This document shows, piece by piece, positions 21,590 to 32,640 of a stretch of DNA of 64,000 nucleotides (its first letter is position 1; each line of letters starts with the position of its first letter). The translations under genes and the position numbers were made by a program. The notes beneath the pieces are model-generated. The model was given only the letters and a program-made list of their open reading frames with translations, was not told where the DNA came from and did no database searches. This stretch comes from Microbulbifer sp. MI-G. Its GTDB lineage: Bacteria; Pseudomonadota; Gammaproteobacteria; Pseudomonadales; Cellvibrionaceae. The stretch covers positions 3,930,001-3,994,000 of the forward strand of contig NZ_CP098023.1 in NCBI RefSeq assembly GCF_030440425.1, read 5' to 3'.

Positions 21590-21830
21590 GGGAAAATGCC
21601 GTCTCGACAGCCATACATCTGGCCAAACCGTCTTAATATGTATATTTTGCGTTAATTTTAGGCAAATATCGCCGAATTGTCGCTAACTTCTCTAAACTAC
21701 CCGAAGAGCATGGACACAGGGTCACTTTTGCGGCACACTCCGGCAACAAAGCTCAACTTTCGCGTTTACTGCGAAATCGTCCTTTAAAACAGTTTGGTGT
21801 GATTTTCCGGCAATCTTCCCGGAGCGTACT

Positions 21831-22307
21831 ATGGCCAAAATTCTTCTCCTGCACGGCCCCAATCTCAATCTGCTTGGCAGCCGGGAGCCGCACATCTACG
21901 GTGTCACCACCCTCGCTGAAGTCAACGAGGCCGCCGCTCACCAGTGCAGTGCTGCCGGCCACACGCTGGAGACCTTGCAAAGCAACAGCGAAGCGGCCCT
22001 GTTGGACCGCATCCACCTGGCCGCGACTACCGATGTCGATTTTATCGTCATCAACCCGGCGGCCTTTACCCACACCAGCGTGGCCCTGCGGGACGCCCTG
22101 GCGGCAGTTGCCATACCCTTTGTTGAACTGCACCTGTCCAACCCCCATACCAGGGAGACCTTCAGGCATCGTTCCTATCTTTCCGATTTGGCCTGTGGTG
22201 TAGTGTCCGGCTTCGGTCCGCACAGCTACACACTGGCCCTACAGGCGGCCATACACCAGTTGGATATGGCACCCCGACATCAACGAGTCAAACCTGCGAG
22301 TGATTGA
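21831..22307 (+). CDS. aroQ: Type II 3-dehydroquinate dehydratase
   Basis: Third shikimate-pathway step, dehydrating 3-dehydroquinate. The 158-residue protein begins [20 protein letters not shown], followed by the catalytic-tyrosine region. It carries [23 protein letters not shown] and the catalytic histidine in FRHRSY, all class II signatures. It is directly followed by accB three bases after its stop, so aroQ-accB-accC form one operon, an arrangement common in gammaproteobacteria. The 241-base gap upstream (21590-21830) is AT-rich around 21630-21670 and probably holds the operon promoter; I see no gene in it. Confidence 0.95.
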   Translation: MAKILLLHGPNLNLLGSREPHIYGVTTLAEVNEAAAHQCSAAGHTLETLQSNSEAALLDRIHLAATTDVDFIVINPAAFTHTSVALRDALAAVAIPFVELHLSNPHTRETFRHRSYLSDLACGVVSGFGPHSYTLALQAAIHQLDMAPRHQRVKPASD

Positions 22308-22310
22308 ACT

Positions 22311-22778
22311 ATGGATATCCGCAAAATTAAAAAACTAATCGAACTGCTCGAAGAATCGGATATCGGTGAGCTGGAGATCAAGGAGGGCGAAGAGTCCGTG
22401 CGCATCAGCCGCGGTGTGAGTAGCGCTGCACAACCCGTCGCCCCGGTATACAGTGCCCCCCCCCCCGCCACACCGGCGACTGTGCCGGCGACACCCTCTC
22501 CAAGCGCTGCCGCGAGCGAACAGGAGTCCAAACCGGAGATCAGCGGCCACGCGGTGAAGTCACCCATGGTAGGCACCTACTACGCGGCACCCAGCCCCGG
22601 TGCCGAGCCTTTCGTCAGGGTGGGTCAACAGGTCAAGGTCGGTGATGTTATCTGCATTGTCGAGGCGATGAAGATGATGAACCAGATCGAAGCCGACAAG
22701 GCCGGCACCATTGGAGCCATTCTGCTGGAAGATGGCCAGCCGGTAGAATTTGATCAGCCGCTCGTGACCATTGTCTGA
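22311..22778 (+). CDS. accB: Biotin carboxyl carrier protein of acetyl-CoA carboxylase
   Basis: Carries biotin between the carboxylase and transcarboxylase of acetyl-CoA carboxylase, the first committed step of fatty-acid synthesis. The 155-residue protein has an N-terminal helix ([20 protein letters not shown]), an Ala/Pro-rich linker (about 40-75), and the biotinyl domain with the modified lysine in [15 protein letters not shown]. The linker is coded partly by a run of eleven C bases (22456-22466). It sits between aroQ and accC with gaps of 3 and 15 bases. Confidence 0.96.
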   Translation: MDIRKIKKLIELLEESDIGELEIKEGEESVRISRGVSSAAQPVAPVYSAPPPATPATVPATPSPSAAASEQESKPEISGHAVKSPMVGTYYAAPSPGAEPFVRVGQQVKVGDVICIVEAMKMMNQIEADKAGTIGAILLEDGQPVEFDQPLVTIV

Positions 22779-22793
22779 GCGGGGTTAGTGACC

Positions 22794-24134
22794 ATGTTTG
22801 ACAAAATCCTGATCGCCAACCGGGGCGAAATCGCCTTGCGGATTTTGCGTGCCTGTAAAGAAATGGGTATCGCTACCGTGGCGGTGCACTCTCTGGTGGA
22901 CCGCAATCTGAAGCATGTGCGCCTGGCCGATGAATCGGTGTGTATTGGCCCCAACCCTTCACCACAAAGCTACCTGAATGTACCGGCCATTATCTCCGCG
23001 ATGGAGATTACCGACGCGGTTGCTGTGCACCCCGGCTACGGCTTCCTGGCCGAAAACGCCGACTTTGCGGAACAGGTGCAAAAAAGTGGCTTTACCTTTA
23101 TTGGCCCCTCCGCGGATGTAATCCGCCTGATGGGGGACAAGGTTTCCGCTATCGCCGCAATGAAAAAAGCCGGCGTCCCCACAGTCCCCGGCTCCGATGG
23201 CTCGCTGCCTGATAACAGCGAGGGCTGCCTGGAGATCGCGCGCAAGATCGGCTACCCCGTTATCATCAAGGCTGCATCCGGCGGTGGTGGCCGCGGTATG
23301 CGCGTGGTTGAGCATGAAGCGGACCTGATCAATGCCATCGCCGTCACCAAATCCGAAGCGCAAGCCGCTTTCGGTGATGGCACCGTGTATATGGAAAAAT
23401 TCCTCCAGAACCCGCGCCATGTGGAAATCCAGGTAATGTCTGACGGCCAGGGCAATGCTGTGCATCTGGGCGATCGCGACTGCTCCCTGCAGCGCCGCCA
23501 CCAGAAAGTGCTTGAGGAAGCCCCCGCACCGGGGATTCCCGATGCGGTGCGCCGGCGCGTGCAGGAGGCCTGCGTGCAAGCCTGTATCGACATCGGCTAC
23601 CGCGGTGCCGGAACCTTCGAGTTTCTCTACGAGGACCAGCACTTCTATTTTATCGAGATGAATACCCGCATCCAGGTGGAGCACCCCGTTACCGAAATGG
23701 TCACCGGTATCGACCTGATCAAGGAGCAGATCCGCGTCTGTGCGGGCGAGAAACTCTCCCTGCAACAGGCAGACATCGCGATTCGCGGTCATTCCTTTGA
23801 ATGCCGTATTAACGCAGAGGACCCGCGTACCTTTTTCCCGAGCCCAGGCACGGTGAACAACTTCCATATGCCCGGTGGTTTCGGTGTACGCGTAGACTCC
23901 CACCTCTACTCGGGCTATTCAGTACCCCCCAACTACGATTCGATGATTGCCAAGGTCATCACCCATGGGGAAGACCGCGACACCGCCCTGGCGCGTATGC
24001 GCGTGGCCCTGTCCGAACTCGTGGTGGACGGTATCAAAACCAATATTCCCCTGCAGGAGGAGCTGGTACGGGATGAAGCCTTTGCCAAGGGTGGGGTGAA
24101 TATCCATTACCTGGAGAAAAAACTGGGGCTGTAA
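22794..24134 (+). CDS. accC: Biotin carboxylase subunit of acetyl-CoA carboxylase
   Basis: ATP-grasp enzyme that carboxylates biotin on AccB using bicarbonate. The ATG at 22794 gives [20 protein letters not shown] and 446 residues, close to the 449 of E. coli; a GTG two codons earlier is the alternative. Conserved blocks seen: [11 protein letters not shown], the ATP-binding loop [14 protein letters not shown], the bicarbonate/biotin region [17 protein letters not shown], and [16 protein letters not shown]. It is the third gene of the aroQ-accBC operon. accA and accD are not in the window. Confidence 0.97.
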   Translation: MFDKILIANRGEIALRILRACKEMGIATVAVHSLVDRNLKHVRLADESVCIGPNPSPQSYLNVPAIISAMEITDAVAVHPGYGFLAENADFAEQVQKSGFTFIGPSADVIRLMGDKVSAIAAMKKAGVPTVPGSDGSLPDNSEGCLEIARKIGYPVIIKAASGGGGRGMRVVEHEADLINAIAVTKSEAQAAFGDGTVYMEKFLQNPRHVEIQVMSDGQGNAVHLGDRDCSLQRRHQKVLEEAPAPGIPDAVRRRVQEACVQACIDIGYRGAGTFEFLYEDQHFYFIEMNTRIQVEHPVTEMVTGIDLIKEQIRVCAGEKLSLQQADIAIRGHSFECRINAEDPRTFFPSPGTVNNFHMPGGFGVRVDSHLYSGYSVPPNYDSMIAKVITHGEDRDTALARMRVALSELVVDGIKTNIPLQEELVRDEAFAKGGVNIHYLEKKLGL

Positions 24135-24254
24135 TGCCGCGTCTGCACACACTCTGCCACCTGGTGGCGAACCCCGTTGCCATGGATGGCAGCCGGTATT
24201 GAAATCCTGAGGGCGAGTCCGCCCCAAATCGTATCGATCCACCACGGAACCCCA

Positions 24255-25178
24255 ATGCCCTGGCTGCAATTTCGCGTCGACACCAATCGCATACACGCAG
24301 AAAAGATTGAGGAGGCCCTGCTTTTGGCCGGTGCCGTCTCCGTCTCCCTGCAGGACAATGCCGATCAGCCTATTCTCGAACCCGCACTCGGCGAGGCCCC
24401 CCTCTGGGATCAGACCCGGGTGACCGGTCTGTTCCATGCGGAAATCAACACGGCGGCCACAGAGGCCAAAGTGGCCGCCTTGCTCAGCGCACCGCTGCCC
24501 AACGCCCACTGGGAGCAACTGGAGGACCGGGACTGGGAGCGGGCGTGGATGTCCCACTACAAACCCATCCGGTGTGGCGAAAACCTGTGGATCTGTCCCA
24601 GCTGGTGTCAGCCCCCACACCCCGAGGCGATCAACCTGCTGCTCGACCCCGGCCTTGCCTTCGGCACCGGCACCCACCCCACCACATTTCTCTGCCTGCA
24701 GTGGCTGGCCGAGGAGCCACTGCAAAGCCGAAGCGTGATCGACTTCGGCTGCGGTTCCGGCATCCTGGGTATCGGCGCCCTGCTCCTGGGTGCCGAGCGC
24801 GCCATGGGTGCCGACATTGATCCGCAGGCACTGATCGCCAGCCGTAGCAACGCTGCACGCAACGGTATAGACCCCGAGCGCTTTCCGGTCTATCTGCCGG
24901 AACAGATGCCGCGGGAACCGGCGGATATCCTGCTCGCCAATATCCTGGCGGGCCCCCTGATGGAACTCTCCTGCAAATTGATTGACCTGACCAGGATCGG
25001 CGGTCGCATCTGCCTGTCGGGTATCCTTGCCTCCCAGGCGCAACAGGTGAAGGCAGCCTACAGACAGCATGTTGCATTCGACGAAGATCGGGAGCGGGCG
25101 AACTGGGTGCGCCTGAGCGGCACCCGTGTCCGTCAAATGCGCCAGGCACCACTACGCGGGGGCCGGGGAGACTGGTAG
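24255..25178 (+). CDS. prmA: Ribosomal protein L11 methyltransferase
   Basis: SAM-dependent methyltransferase that trimethylates ribosomal protein L11. The start at 24255 gives MPWLQFRVDTNRIHAEKIEE, the conserved PrmA opening; the open frame reaches back to a TTG at 24177 without homology. Length from this start is 307 residues, slightly longer than E. coli PrmA because of a short basic C-terminal tail. The SAM motif VIDFGCGSGILGIGALLLGA and the catalytic loop LLANILAGPLMEL are clear, along with DPGLAFGTGTHPTT. Confidence 0.95.
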   Translation: MPWLQFRVDTNRIHAEKIEEALLLAGAVSVSLQDNADQPILEPALGEAPLWDQTRVTGLFHAEINTAATEAKVAALLSAPLPNAHWEQLEDRDWERAWMSHYKPIRCGENLWICPSWCQPPHPEAINLLLDPGLAFGTGTHPTTFLCLQWLAEEPLQSRSVIDFGCGSGILGIGALLLGAERAMGADIDPQALIASRSNAARNGIDPERFPVYLPEQMPREPADILLANILAGPLMELSCKLIDLTRIGGRICLSGILASQAQQVKAAYRQHVAFDEDRERANWVRLSGTRVRQMRQAPLRGGRGDW

Positions 25179-25211
25179 ACTTGGCCGCAAAACACACTGC
25201 GTCACAATCGA

Positions 25212-26444
25212 ATGTCCCAACTGGTCACCCGCTGCCCCCATTGCAACACCGCATTTCATGTCAACGGTCAGCAACTGCGCGCCGCACGCGGTACGGTGCG
25301 TTGCGGCTCCTGCCTGCAAGTGTTCCGTGCAGACGAAAACATCGTCTTCAACGATACGGATACCGAGATCTCCAACTCGCTGCTCGAGACACTGTTGGAA
25401 GACGACGACTTCCTGATCCACGATGATATGGAGCTGGATGAGACTGAATCGAAGACAGAGAAACGGCAGCTGTCCCCCGCTCCTCCCCCGCCGACCCGAC
25501 AACCAGCGCCAGAGAGAGAGACTGCAGCGGAACCGTCCCCGGTAGATACACACAGTGAGGGGGATTCGGCCCCCGTCATCGGAGAGGCATTTGGCGATAG
25601 TGATTGGCAGCTGCCGGACCCTGAAAGAGTGTCTGGAGAGAGGCCCGATGAAGACCTCGGCGATGTGCTCAAGCCCGATGACGACCCTATCTCTGGCTCA
25701 GATATTGCTCCGACCGGATCGGCAAGCGGCGCAAACGCCCCACAGACCAGCGCGGGGAAACAATCACAAGGTCACACTTGCGGTCAGCCCCCCTTAGCAA
25801 CACTGTCAGCACAAAGGCCTTCCGATCCCCTGAGGGAAGAAGCGGGGGAGCGTAGAGAACCTTTTTTTGCTTTCGTGAATACAGCTGGTACGGAACCGGG
25901 AGGCGAGCCACTGATCTCCTCCATTCAGCCAGTGCCTGTGGAAATGATTTGGGGCTCTCCACAGCAAAAAGCCACACACCCCTGGCTGTGGGGGGGGCTA
26001 CTGTCCCTGTTGACCCTCACACTGCTCGCGCAGGTGGCCTATTTCCAGTTTGACACCCTCAACAAAAAACAGCCCTGGCGCAGCTTGTATGCCGCGACCT
26101 GCCCTGTGTTCGGTTGTTCCCTGCCCCAGCTCAGGGACCCCAACGCCATACAGGCTTCCAACCTAATGGTGCGCAGCCACCCCCAGCGAAACGGGGCCCT
26201 GGTGGTAGATGCAGTGCTGCTCAATACGGCGCCCTACCCCCAGCCTTTCCCCAGTCTGTTATTGCAGTTCACTGACCTGAAAGACATAGCGGTAGCCAGC
26301 CGCCGGTTTACGCCTCAGGAATACCTCCAGGGCGAACTCGCGGGCCGCAAACTGATGCCACCGGCAAGTCCGATTCATCTCGCTATTGAGATAGTGGACC
26401 CCGGCGCCGAAGCGGTTAACTACGAGTTGAATATCACACACTGA
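25212..26444 (+). CDS. Zinc-ribbon and DUF3426 membrane protein
   Basis: Function unknown. The 410-residue protein starts with an MJ0042-type zinc ribbon (RCPHCNTAF and, about 20 residues later, VRCGSCLQVF). A long acidic, proline-rich disordered linker follows (about 60-250). One membrane helix comes next (about 258-280, GGLLSLLTLTLLAQVAYFQF), then a C-terminal DUF3426 domain of beta character. In Pseudomonas the equivalent gene also lies between prmA and dusB. Start and neighbours are unambiguous, 33 bases after prmA. Confidence 0.86.
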   Translation: MSQLVTRCPHCNTAFHVNGQQLRAARGTVRCGSCLQVFRADENIVFNDTDTEISNSLLETLLEDDDFLIHDDMELDETESKTEKRQLSPAPPPPTRQPAPERETAAEPSPVDTHSEGDSAPVIGEAFGDSDWQLPDPERVSGERPDEDLGDVLKPDDDPISGSDIAPTGSASGANAPQTSAGKQSQGHTCGQPPLATLSAQRPSDPLREEAGERREPFFAFVNTAGTEPGGEPLISSIQPVPVEMIWGSPQQKATHPWLWGGLLSLLTLTLLAQVAYFQFDTLNKKQPWRSLYAATCPVFGCSLPQLRDPNAIQASNLMVRSHPQRNGALVVDAVLLNTAPYPQPFPSLLLQFTDLKDIAVASRRFTPQEYLQGELAGRKLMPPASPIHLAIEIVDPGAEAVNYELNITH

Positions 26445-26637
26445 AGCTTGGCTTTACGCCAATACCTCCTACCGGATTGGCACTTAAAACAACAAAAATC
26501 GACCACTCTGCAGGCTAAATGCACAGGGATCGATCAAATTGTCCGCTTTTTCGCTTTTCCAATACCCCACCAGCCGCTATCATAGGCCGCTGTTTTGCAG
26601 GGTCTTGAGCGGCCCCTTCCAGAGAAATGGAGCTGCC

Positions 26638-27630
26638 GTGCCCACTGCCATAGGTCCCTATATTATCGACAGTCCGGTAATTTTGGCGCCAATGGCCGGT
26701 GTGACCGACCGCCCCTTTCGCCAACTGTGCCGCCAACTTGGCGCCGGACTGGCTGTCTCGGAAATGGTGACCTCAGACACCCGCCTGTGGGGCAGCCGCA
26801 AGTCCCGGTTTCGCCTGGATCACTGCGGTGAAATGGCACCCGTGTCAGTGCAGATCGCCGGTGGTGACCCCGAGAGGATGGCCGAAGCCACCCGGGAGAA
26901 TGTGCGTCGTGGCGCGCAGATTATCGATATCAATATGGGCTGCCCGGCAAAAAAAGTGTGCAAAAAGGCCGCTGGTTCGGCGCTGCTGAGGGATGAAAAG
27001 CTGGTTGCGGACATTCTCCAGGCGGTAGTTCAGTCGGCTTCGGTGCCGGTGACACTGAAAATCCGCACAGGCTGGTGTCCGGATTTTCGCAATGGCACCA
27101 CTATTGCCAAAATGGCCGAGGATGCCGGGATCGCTGCACTGGCAGTTCACGGCCGCACGCGCGCCTGCGGGTACCGCGGGGAAGCTGAATTCGATACCAT
27201 TGCCGACATTGTATCCCGGGTTAAAATCCCGGTTTTTGCCAATGGCGATATCACCAGTGCGGATAGAGCCCGCGAGGTGCTTGATTACACTGGCGCAGCA
27301 GCGGTGATGATCGGCCGCGCCGCACAGGGACGACCCTGGATTTTTCGGGAGATAGCCCATTTCCTCGCCACCGGTGAGCGGTTGCCCGAACCGACATTGG
27401 ATGAAGTCAGAAAAATACTGCTCACGCATTTAGGTGAGCTGCACCGGTTTTACGGTGAATTGATGGGGGTCCGTATCGCCCGCAAGCACGTGGGCTGGTA
27501 CTTGAAGACACTTGCAAACAGCGAGTCCTTCCGCAAGACCTTTTTCCAAATAGAGAACGCAGAAGTACAAAATGCCAGCGTTCACGAGTGGTTTGAACGC
27601 CGAATAACGAGAGGGGCACAAGCGGCATGA
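26638..27630 (+). CDS. dusB: tRNA-dihydrouridine synthase B
   Basis: FMN-dependent enzyme reducing specific uridines in tRNA to dihydrouridine. The GTG at 26638 (GGAG five bases upstream) gives 330 residues opening with [20 protein letters not shown]. The frame extends back to 26539 but the extra 33 residues are unconserved. The FMN-binding [10 protein letters not shown], the catalytic-cysteine block [20 protein letters not shown] and the [14 protein letters not shown] motif are present. Its stop overlaps the fis start by four bases (ATGA). dusB-fis is a classic operon whose first gene shares Fis-linked growth-rate control in enterics. Confidence 0.96.
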   Translation: MPTAIGPYIIDSPVILAPMAGVTDRPFRQLCRQLGAGLAVSEMVTSDTRLWGSRKSRFRLDHCGEMAPVSVQIAGGDPERMAEATRENVRRGAQIIDINMGCPAKKVCKKAAGSALLRDEKLVADILQAVVQSASVPVTLKIRTGWCPDFRNGTTIAKMAEDAGIAALAVHGRTRACGYRGEAEFDTIADIVSRVKIPVFANGDITSADRAREVLDYTGAAAVMIGRAAQGRPWIFREIAHFLATGERLPEPTLDEVRKILLTHLGELHRFYGELMGVRIARKHVGWYLKTLANSESFRKTFFQIENAEVQNASVHEWFERRITRGAQAA

Positions 27631-27935
27631 ACAATGACGTATTGATTCCGGATACTGGCAGCGAAGAGGTATCCTCCAGGGGGCAGACACAATTAGCACA
27701 GCCTCAACAGCAATCCCTGCGGGATGCCGTTGAGCAGGCGATGGAAAACTACTTCCGGCATCTGGATGGCCAATTAGTGACCGAAGTCTACGACATGGTG
27801 CTGTCAGAGATAGAAGCCCCCATGCTTGAAGTCGTAATGAAACATACCCGCCACAACCAAACCCGCGCCGCTCAGCTGCTGGGCCTCAACCGCGGCACTC
27901 TGCGCAAGAAGCTGAAGCGCTACGGACTGCTGTAA
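27627..27935 (+). CDS. fis: DNA-binding protein Fis
   Basis: Nucleoid protein that bends DNA and activates stable-RNA promoters in fast growth. The 102-residue protein has a variable N-terminal third and a C-terminal helix-turn-helix, [20 protein letters not shown], that is nearly identical to other Fis proteins. The preceding helices ([20 protein letters not shown]) form the dimer core. It overlaps dusB by four bases and is followed by a strong hairpin. Confidence 0.97.
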   Translation: MNNDVLIPDTGSEEVSSRGQTQLAQPQQQSLRDAVEQAMENYFRHLDGQLVTEVYDMVLSEIEAPMLEVVMKHTRHNQTRAAQLLGLNRGTLRKKLKRYGLL

Positions 27936-27960
27936 GCCGTCGTCAGCGTAAGCATGGCAC

Positions 27961-27990
27961 GAAGGGGGGTGGGGTCTCTCACCCCCCTTC
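27961..27990 (+). terminator. GC-rich hairpin after fis
   Basis: An 11-bp perfect stem GAAGGGGGGTG/CACCCCCCTTC with an 8-base loop starts 25 bases after the fis stop. There is no T-run after it (CCTATTTCCC), so it is a likely mRNA 3' end or processing stop rather than a textbook terminator. Confidence 0.5.
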
Positions 27991-28084
27991 CCTATTTCCC
28001 CCACCGTCATTTTCGCCGCCGCACTGGAAACCTGGCAGAAAGCCGGTGGCGAATCCTTTGCAAAAATCAGTTGGACCAAGTGCA

Positions 28085-29656
28085 ATGACAGACAAGGTAG
28101 CGATCCGCCGCGCACTGATCAGTGTCTCCGACAAAAGTGGCATCATTGAGTTTGCCCAGCAACTCTGCGCAATGGGTGTTGAAATGCTCTCTACCGGTGG
28201 CACCTACCGGAAACTGAGAGAAAACGGCATTCCGGTCATCGAGGTCTCCAGCCATACCGGTTTTCCCGAGATGATGGATGGGCGCGTGAAAACCCTGCAC
28301 CCCCTGGTACACGGCGGCATCCTCGGTCGCCGTGGCACCGATGACACCGTCATGCGCAAGCACGGCATTGCCCCAATCGATATGGTGGTTGTGAACCTCT
28401 ACCCGTTCACACAGACCGTGACCAGACCGGGCGCCTCACTGGAAGATGCTATCGACAATATCGATATCGGCGGCCCCACCATGGTGCGCGCAGCGGCCAA
28501 GAACCACAACGACGTCGCTATCGTGGTAAATGCCGGCGATTACACAGGCATTGTGGATGAGATGAGAGCCAACGAAGGCGCGCTCAGCTATGCCAGCCGC
28601 TTCGATCTGGCCGTGAAGGCCTTTGAGCACACCGCCGCCTACGACGGCGCTATCGCCAACTACCTGGGTAGTATCAAAGACAGCGAAACACAGCGGTTCC
28701 CGCACACTTACAACAGCCAGTTCATCAAGAAGCTGGATCTGCGCTACGGTGAGAACCCCCACCAGCAGTCCGCTTTCTACACGGAAGCCAAGCCGACCGG
28801 GGCAAGTATTGCCACCGCCACCCAGTTGCAGGGGAAAGCGCTGTCGTACAACAATATTGCCGACACAGATGCGGCGTTGGAGTGTGTGAAAGCGTTCGAC
28901 GAGCCCGCCTGTGTGATTGTCAAGCACGCCAACCCCTGCGGCGTAGCCATTGCCAAAGAGCTCTGCAAGGCCTACGACCTGGCCTTTGCCACCGACAGAG
29001 AGTCCGCATTCGGCGGTATTATCGCCTTTAACCGCGCACTGGACGGCGCCACAGCGCGGGCCATTGTTGAGCGCCAGTTTGTCGAAGTGATCATCGCGCC
29101 ATCCGTCTCCGCAGAGGCCAGGCAGGCCGTTGCGGAAAAGAAGAACCTGCGCCTGCTGGTGTGCGGTCCGTGGGATTCAGGACACGTGCCAGAGCTGGAC
29201 TACAAACGCGTCAACGGCGGCCTGCTGATACAGGAACGTGACGACGTTATTATTACCGCTGCCAATTTGACCATGGTATCCAGGCGCCAGCCCAGCAAAG
29301 ATGAAATTCGCGACCTGTTATTTACCTGGAAAGTCGCCAAGTTCGTCAAATCCAATGCCATCGTTTACGGTAAAGACGGCCGTACCATCGGTGTGGGCGC
29401 CGGCCAGATGAGCCGCGTCAATTCCGCGCGCATAGCCGCGATCAAAGCCGAGCAGGCCGGCCTCGCGGTGCAGGGTTCCGTGATGGCCTCAGACGCCTTC
29501 TTCCCCTTTCGCGACGGTATCGACAATGCCGCTGCCGCAGGCGTCCGAGCGGTCATCCAGCCGGGCGGTTCCCTGCGCGATGAAGAGGTGATCGCGGCAG
29601 CGGATGAACACGATATGGCCATGGTCTTTACCGGCATACGTCACTTCCGCCACTGA
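28085..29656 (+). CDS. purH: Bifunctional AICAR formyltransferase/IMP cyclohydrolase
   Basis: Performs the last two steps of IMP synthesis. The start at 28085 gives [20 protein letters not shown] and 523 residues, the family length. The N-terminal cyclohydrolase region includes STGGTYRKL and [15 protein letters not shown]. The C-terminal transformylase region includes [13 protein letters not shown], the conserved [10 protein letters not shown], and [19 protein letters not shown]. purD follows after 129 bases. Confidence 0.97.
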   Translation: MTDKVAIRRALISVSDKSGIIEFAQQLCAMGVEMLSTGGTYRKLRENGIPVIEVSSHTGFPEMMDGRVKTLHPLVHGGILGRRGTDDTVMRKHGIAPIDMVVVNLYPFTQTVTRPGASLEDAIDNIDIGGPTMVRAAAKNHNDVAIVVNAGDYTGIVDEMRANEGALSYASRFDLAVKAFEHTAAYDGAIANYLGSIKDSETQRFPHTYNSQFIKKLDLRYGENPHQQSAFYTEAKPTGASIATATQLQGKALSYNNIADTDAALECVKAFDEPACVIVKHANPCGVAIAKELCKAYDLAFATDRESAFGGIIAFNRALDGATARAIVERQFVEVIIAPSVSAEARQAVAEKKNLRLLVCGPWDSGHVPELDYKRVNGGLLIQERDDVIITAANLTMVSRRQPSKDEIRDLLFTWKVAKFVKSNAIVYGKDGRTIGVGAGQMSRVNSARIAAIKAEQAGLAVQGSVMASDAFFPFRDGIDNAAAAGVRAVIQPGGSLRDEEVIAAADEHDMAMVFTGIRHFRH

Positions 29657-29785
29657 GCTGGAGTGGGGCATCCCCGTGCCTGCACGGCCGACCGGCAAGG
29701 CTTTCCCCGCACCGATTCCGCGTTACACTAGTGCAACAAATATCGACTCAACAGACCAATCAGGTCTATTCAGGGGGATTGAACA

Positions 29786-31090
29786 GTGAATGTATTGGTT
29801 ATCGGTGCCGGTGGCCGGGAACACGCAATGGCGTGGAAGGCCGCACAAAATCCGGCTGTAGGCACTGTATTTGTGGCACCGGGCAATGCCGGCACCGCGC
29901 GCGAAACCGGACTGCAAAACGTCGCCATCGGTGTGGACAACTTCTCCGCCCTGGCAGATTTTGCCGAGGAACATGCGGTGGCACTCACCATCGTCGGCCC
30001 CGAGGCACCCCTGGTTGACGGCATTGTGGACTTCTTCAATGGTCGTGGCCTCGCCATTTTCGGCCCCAGCAAGGGTGCCGCCCAACTAGAGGGCTCCAAG
30101 GCCTTTACCAAGGATTTTCTCCAGCGTCACAAGATTCCCACCGCCGCCTACCGCAATTTCACCGAGATTGACCCGGCCATTGACTATATTCGCGAATGCG
30201 GAGCCCCAATCGTCGTGAAGGCAGACGGCCTCGCCGCCGGCAAAGGCGTGATCGTGGCGGAAACCGAACAGCAGGCTGAACTGGCAGTGCGGGATATGCT
30301 GTCTGGTAACGCCTTTGGCGATGCCGGCTGCCGGGTGGTGATTGAGGAATTCCTGCAGGGGGAAGAGGCCAGTTTTATCGTGATGGTCGATGGCAAGAAC
30401 ATACTGCCCATGGCCACCAGCCAGGATCACAAGCGGGTTGGCGATGGCGACACCGGCCCCAACACCGGTGGCATGGGTGCCTATTCCCCTGCTCCGGTGG
30501 TCACAGACAGTGTGTACCTGCGCATTATGCGAGAAGTGATTGAACCCACCGTGCAGGGGCTGGCTACTGAGGGTATACCCTACACCGGTTTTCTTTACGC
30601 GGGGTTGATGATCGACCCGCAGGGCGCGCCTAGGGTCATCGAGTACAATTGCCGCTTTGGCGACCCGGAAACACAACCCATCATGATGCGCCTCAAGTCC
30701 GATCTGGTGAACCTCTGCCTGGCCGCCCTGGACAGCAAACTCGACCGCGCACAGGCCGAATGGGACCCGCGCCCGGCCCTGGGTGTGGTGCTCGCCGCAC
30801 ACGGCTACCCCGGCAGCTATCGCAGGGGTGATGCCATTGGCGGCCTGGAGAGCGCCGGCAGTGACCGGGCAAAAATCTTCCACGCCGGTACCGCCGAAGA
30901 TGGAAACCGCGTGGTGACCAATGGTGGGCGGGTCTTGTGCGCCACAGCTCTGGGCGACAGTGTTGCCGATGCCCAGACCAATGCCTATACGGCGGCACGC
31001 GCCATCTACTGGGATGGTCTCTTCTATCGCAGGGATATCGGCTATCGCGCCATCGAGAGAGAAGAGGTCACTGCCGGAGAACAGCCATGA
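29786..31090 (+). CDS. purD: Phosphoribosylamine-glycine ligase
   Basis: ATP-grasp enzyme joining phosphoribosylamine and glycine in purine synthesis. The GTG start at 29786 is preceded by AGGGGG. The 434-residue protein opens [20 protein letters not shown] and holds [51 protein letters not shown] and [12 protein letters not shown], all PurD signatures. Its stop overlaps the coq7 start by four bases. Confidence 0.97.
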   Translation: MNVLVIGAGGREHAMAWKAAQNPAVGTVFVAPGNAGTARETGLQNVAIGVDNFSALADFAEEHAVALTIVGPEAPLVDGIVDFFNGRGLAIFGPSKGAAQLEGSKAFTKDFLQRHKIPTAAYRNFTEIDPAIDYIRECGAPIVVKADGLAAGKGVIVAETEQQAELAVRDMLSGNAFGDAGCRVVIEEFLQGEEASFIVMVDGKNILPMATSQDHKRVGDGDTGPNTGGMGAYSPAPVVTDSVYLRIMREVIEPTVQGLATEGIPYTGFLYAGLMIDPQGAPRVIEYNCRFGDPETQPIMMRLKSDLVNLCLAALDSKLDRAQAEWDPRPALGVVLAAHGYPGSYRRGDAIGGLESAGSDRAKIFHAGTAEDGNRVVTNGGRVLCATALGDSVADAQTNAYTAARAIYWDGLFYRRDIGYRAIEREEVTAGEQP

Positions 31091-31788
31091 CAACAACACA
31101 GGACCGCGGCACCCGGGAGTCAACGCAGCAGCGCGTGCAGCCTGTGGGTAAACGCCATCTGAGCGGGCTCGACCGCTTGCTTGTCCAGGCCGACCGGGCC
31201 CTGCGCACCCTGAGCCCCGGTGAACCCTGCCATGGGCGGCCTTCCCCTGCCAGGGCCGAGGCAGAGGCCGAACTCAGCAGCTCGGAACGCAGACATGCCG
31301 CCGGCCTGATGCGGGTCAATCACAGTGGCGAAGTCTGCGCCCAGGCGCTCTATCAGGGCCAGGCACTCACCGCGAAACTGGCGAAAGTGCGCAGCGAAAT
31401 GGCACGCGCCGCCGATGAGGAGATAGATCACCTGGCCTGGTGTGAACAGCGCCTGCAGGCACTGGACAGTCGGCCCAGCTGGCTCAACCCCCTCTGGTAC
31501 GGCCTGTCTTTCGGCCTCGGCGCCGCCGCCGGCAAGATCAGCGACCGCATCAGCCTGGGCTTTGTGGCTGCTACCGAGGAACAGGTATGTAAACACCTGC
31601 AGGACCACCTGGAAAAACTGCCGAGCCGGGACAAGAAAAGTCGCGCGGTGGTAAAGCAGATGCTGATCGACGAGGAGGCGCACGCCCACGCAGCACTGTC
31701 TGCCGGTGGGCGTCGTTTTCCCCGGCCCGTTAAGGGCGTTATGTCGCTGGTGGCAAAAGTAATGACCTCCACCAGCTATAGAATCTGA
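31087..31788 (+). CDS. coq7: Ubiquinone biosynthesis di-iron hydroxylase Coq7
   Basis: Di-iron monooxygenase for the C6 hydroxylation (demethoxyubiquinone to demethylubiquinone). The 233-residue protein starts at the ATG overlapping the purD stop. Metal ligands are seen in [26 protein letters not shown] and [14 protein letters not shown], the ExxH repeats of the family. A hydrophobic membrane-binding helix lies in [20 protein letters not shown]. The first 60 residues are poorly conserved. In Pseudomonas coq7 is also close to crp/vfr and trpC. Confidence 0.94.
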   Translation: MTTTQDRGTRESTQQRVQPVGKRHLSGLDRLLVQADRALRTLSPGEPCHGRPSPARAEAEAELSSSERRHAAGLMRVNHSGEVCAQALYQGQALTAKLAKVRSEMARAADEEIDHLAWCEQRLQALDSRPSWLNPLWYGLSFGLGAAAGKISDRISLGFVAATEEQVCKHLQDHLEKLPSRDKKSRAVVKQMLIDEEAHAHAALSAGGRRFPRPVKGVMSLVAKVMTSTSYRI

Positions 31789-31921
31789 GGACAATACGCC
31801 GAGTGGTGATCGTGCTCCAGGGAATCACGCAAGTGGCTTTTACGGGATGGTTGCACGCGATCATACAATGGCTTCGTGCGCCCAGTTTTATCGCCGCCCG
31901 ATTATTCCGGCAGTATTTCAA

Positions 31922-32335
31922 TCACGCCTCTTCAACACGGTAGCGGTGTACTATCTCCACCCCGGCATTGCGCAGCATAATAGAGGCGGAACAGTATTTT
32001 TCCGCGGAGAGCCTCACCGCCCGCGCCACATGACTTTCTTTCAGCCCGCAACCACGCACCACAAATTCCATATCTATCCGTTCAAACGGCGAGGGGCCTG
32101 TATCCGGTCGTGCCCCATCCAGTTCACAATGGCAGGAAATAATATTCTGGCGCGCTTTCTGCAGAATAGAAACAACATCATAGGCGGCACAACCGCCGAC
32201 ACCCAGCAAAATCATTTCCATGGGGCGAACGCCGTTATTGGAGCGCCCACCTTCCATCACCACTGCATTCCCACTGCCGGCTTCACCGACAAACATGACA
32301 TCCCTGACCCAGGTTACCTTGCCCCGCATTCGCAT
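31922..32335 (-). CDS. OsmC-family protein (YhfA type)
   Basis: Member of the OsmC/Ohr fold. The start at 32335 gives about 137 residues and MRMRGKVTWVRDVMFVGEAG, aligning with the start of E. coli YhfA; the open frame reaches 32443 without similarity. The two conserved cysteines lie in LLGVGGCAAYDVVSILQKAR and LSAEKYCSASIML, and PMEMILLG is typical. In E. coli yhfA is divergent from crp, and here too it is divergent from crp across about 300 bases. The true substrate is unknown; peroxidase activity is possible from the paired cysteines. Confidence 0.87.
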   Translation of the reverse strand: MRMRGKVTWVRDVMFVGEAGSGNAVVMEGGRSNNGVRPMEMILLGVGGCAAYDVVSILQKARQNIISCHCELDGARPDTGPSPFERIDMEFVVRGCGLKESHVARAVRLSAEKYCSASIMLRNAGVEIVHRYRVEEA

Positions 32336-32508
32336 CCCCCCACGAAATTCCAAGTCGCAAAGCTTAGCATATTGCGCAAGATTATCCCGGTGTCCGCCTA
32401 TTTCCGGTATAGTGTCTGCACGCCTCCGCGCGAAATGCCCCACAGCACCATTTCAGCAGATGCCAGTGACACCTGAGCCATACTGAAGTCCAATCCCGCC
32501 AGTACCAG

Positions 32509-32524
32509 AGTGTCACAGGTCACA
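32509..32524. promoter_or_regulatory. Possible CRP-binding site upstream of crp
   Basis: The 16-base sequence AGTGTCACAGGTCACA fits the CRP core: GTG, eight bases, CAC, with one perfect TCACA half-site and one weaker half. It lies 117 bases before the crp GTG start, in the gap shared with the divergent OsmC gene, so it could mediate CRP autoregulation. The weaker half-site limits confidence. Confidence 0.35.
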
Positions 32525-32640
32525 ATGCGGAACTTTGCCACCATCAACCTCTGTTGGGGACGCTTTTTTCGCGCGATAATTCAACAGTGCTCCGCTGCTC
32601 AAGCCTGGATAGAGCACGAGACAAAAATGAGGAATACATC

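Noticed and set aside
22959-23903. 314-codon open frame antisense to accC
   Set aside because: Shadow of accC, histidine/glycine-rich, no recognisable domain.
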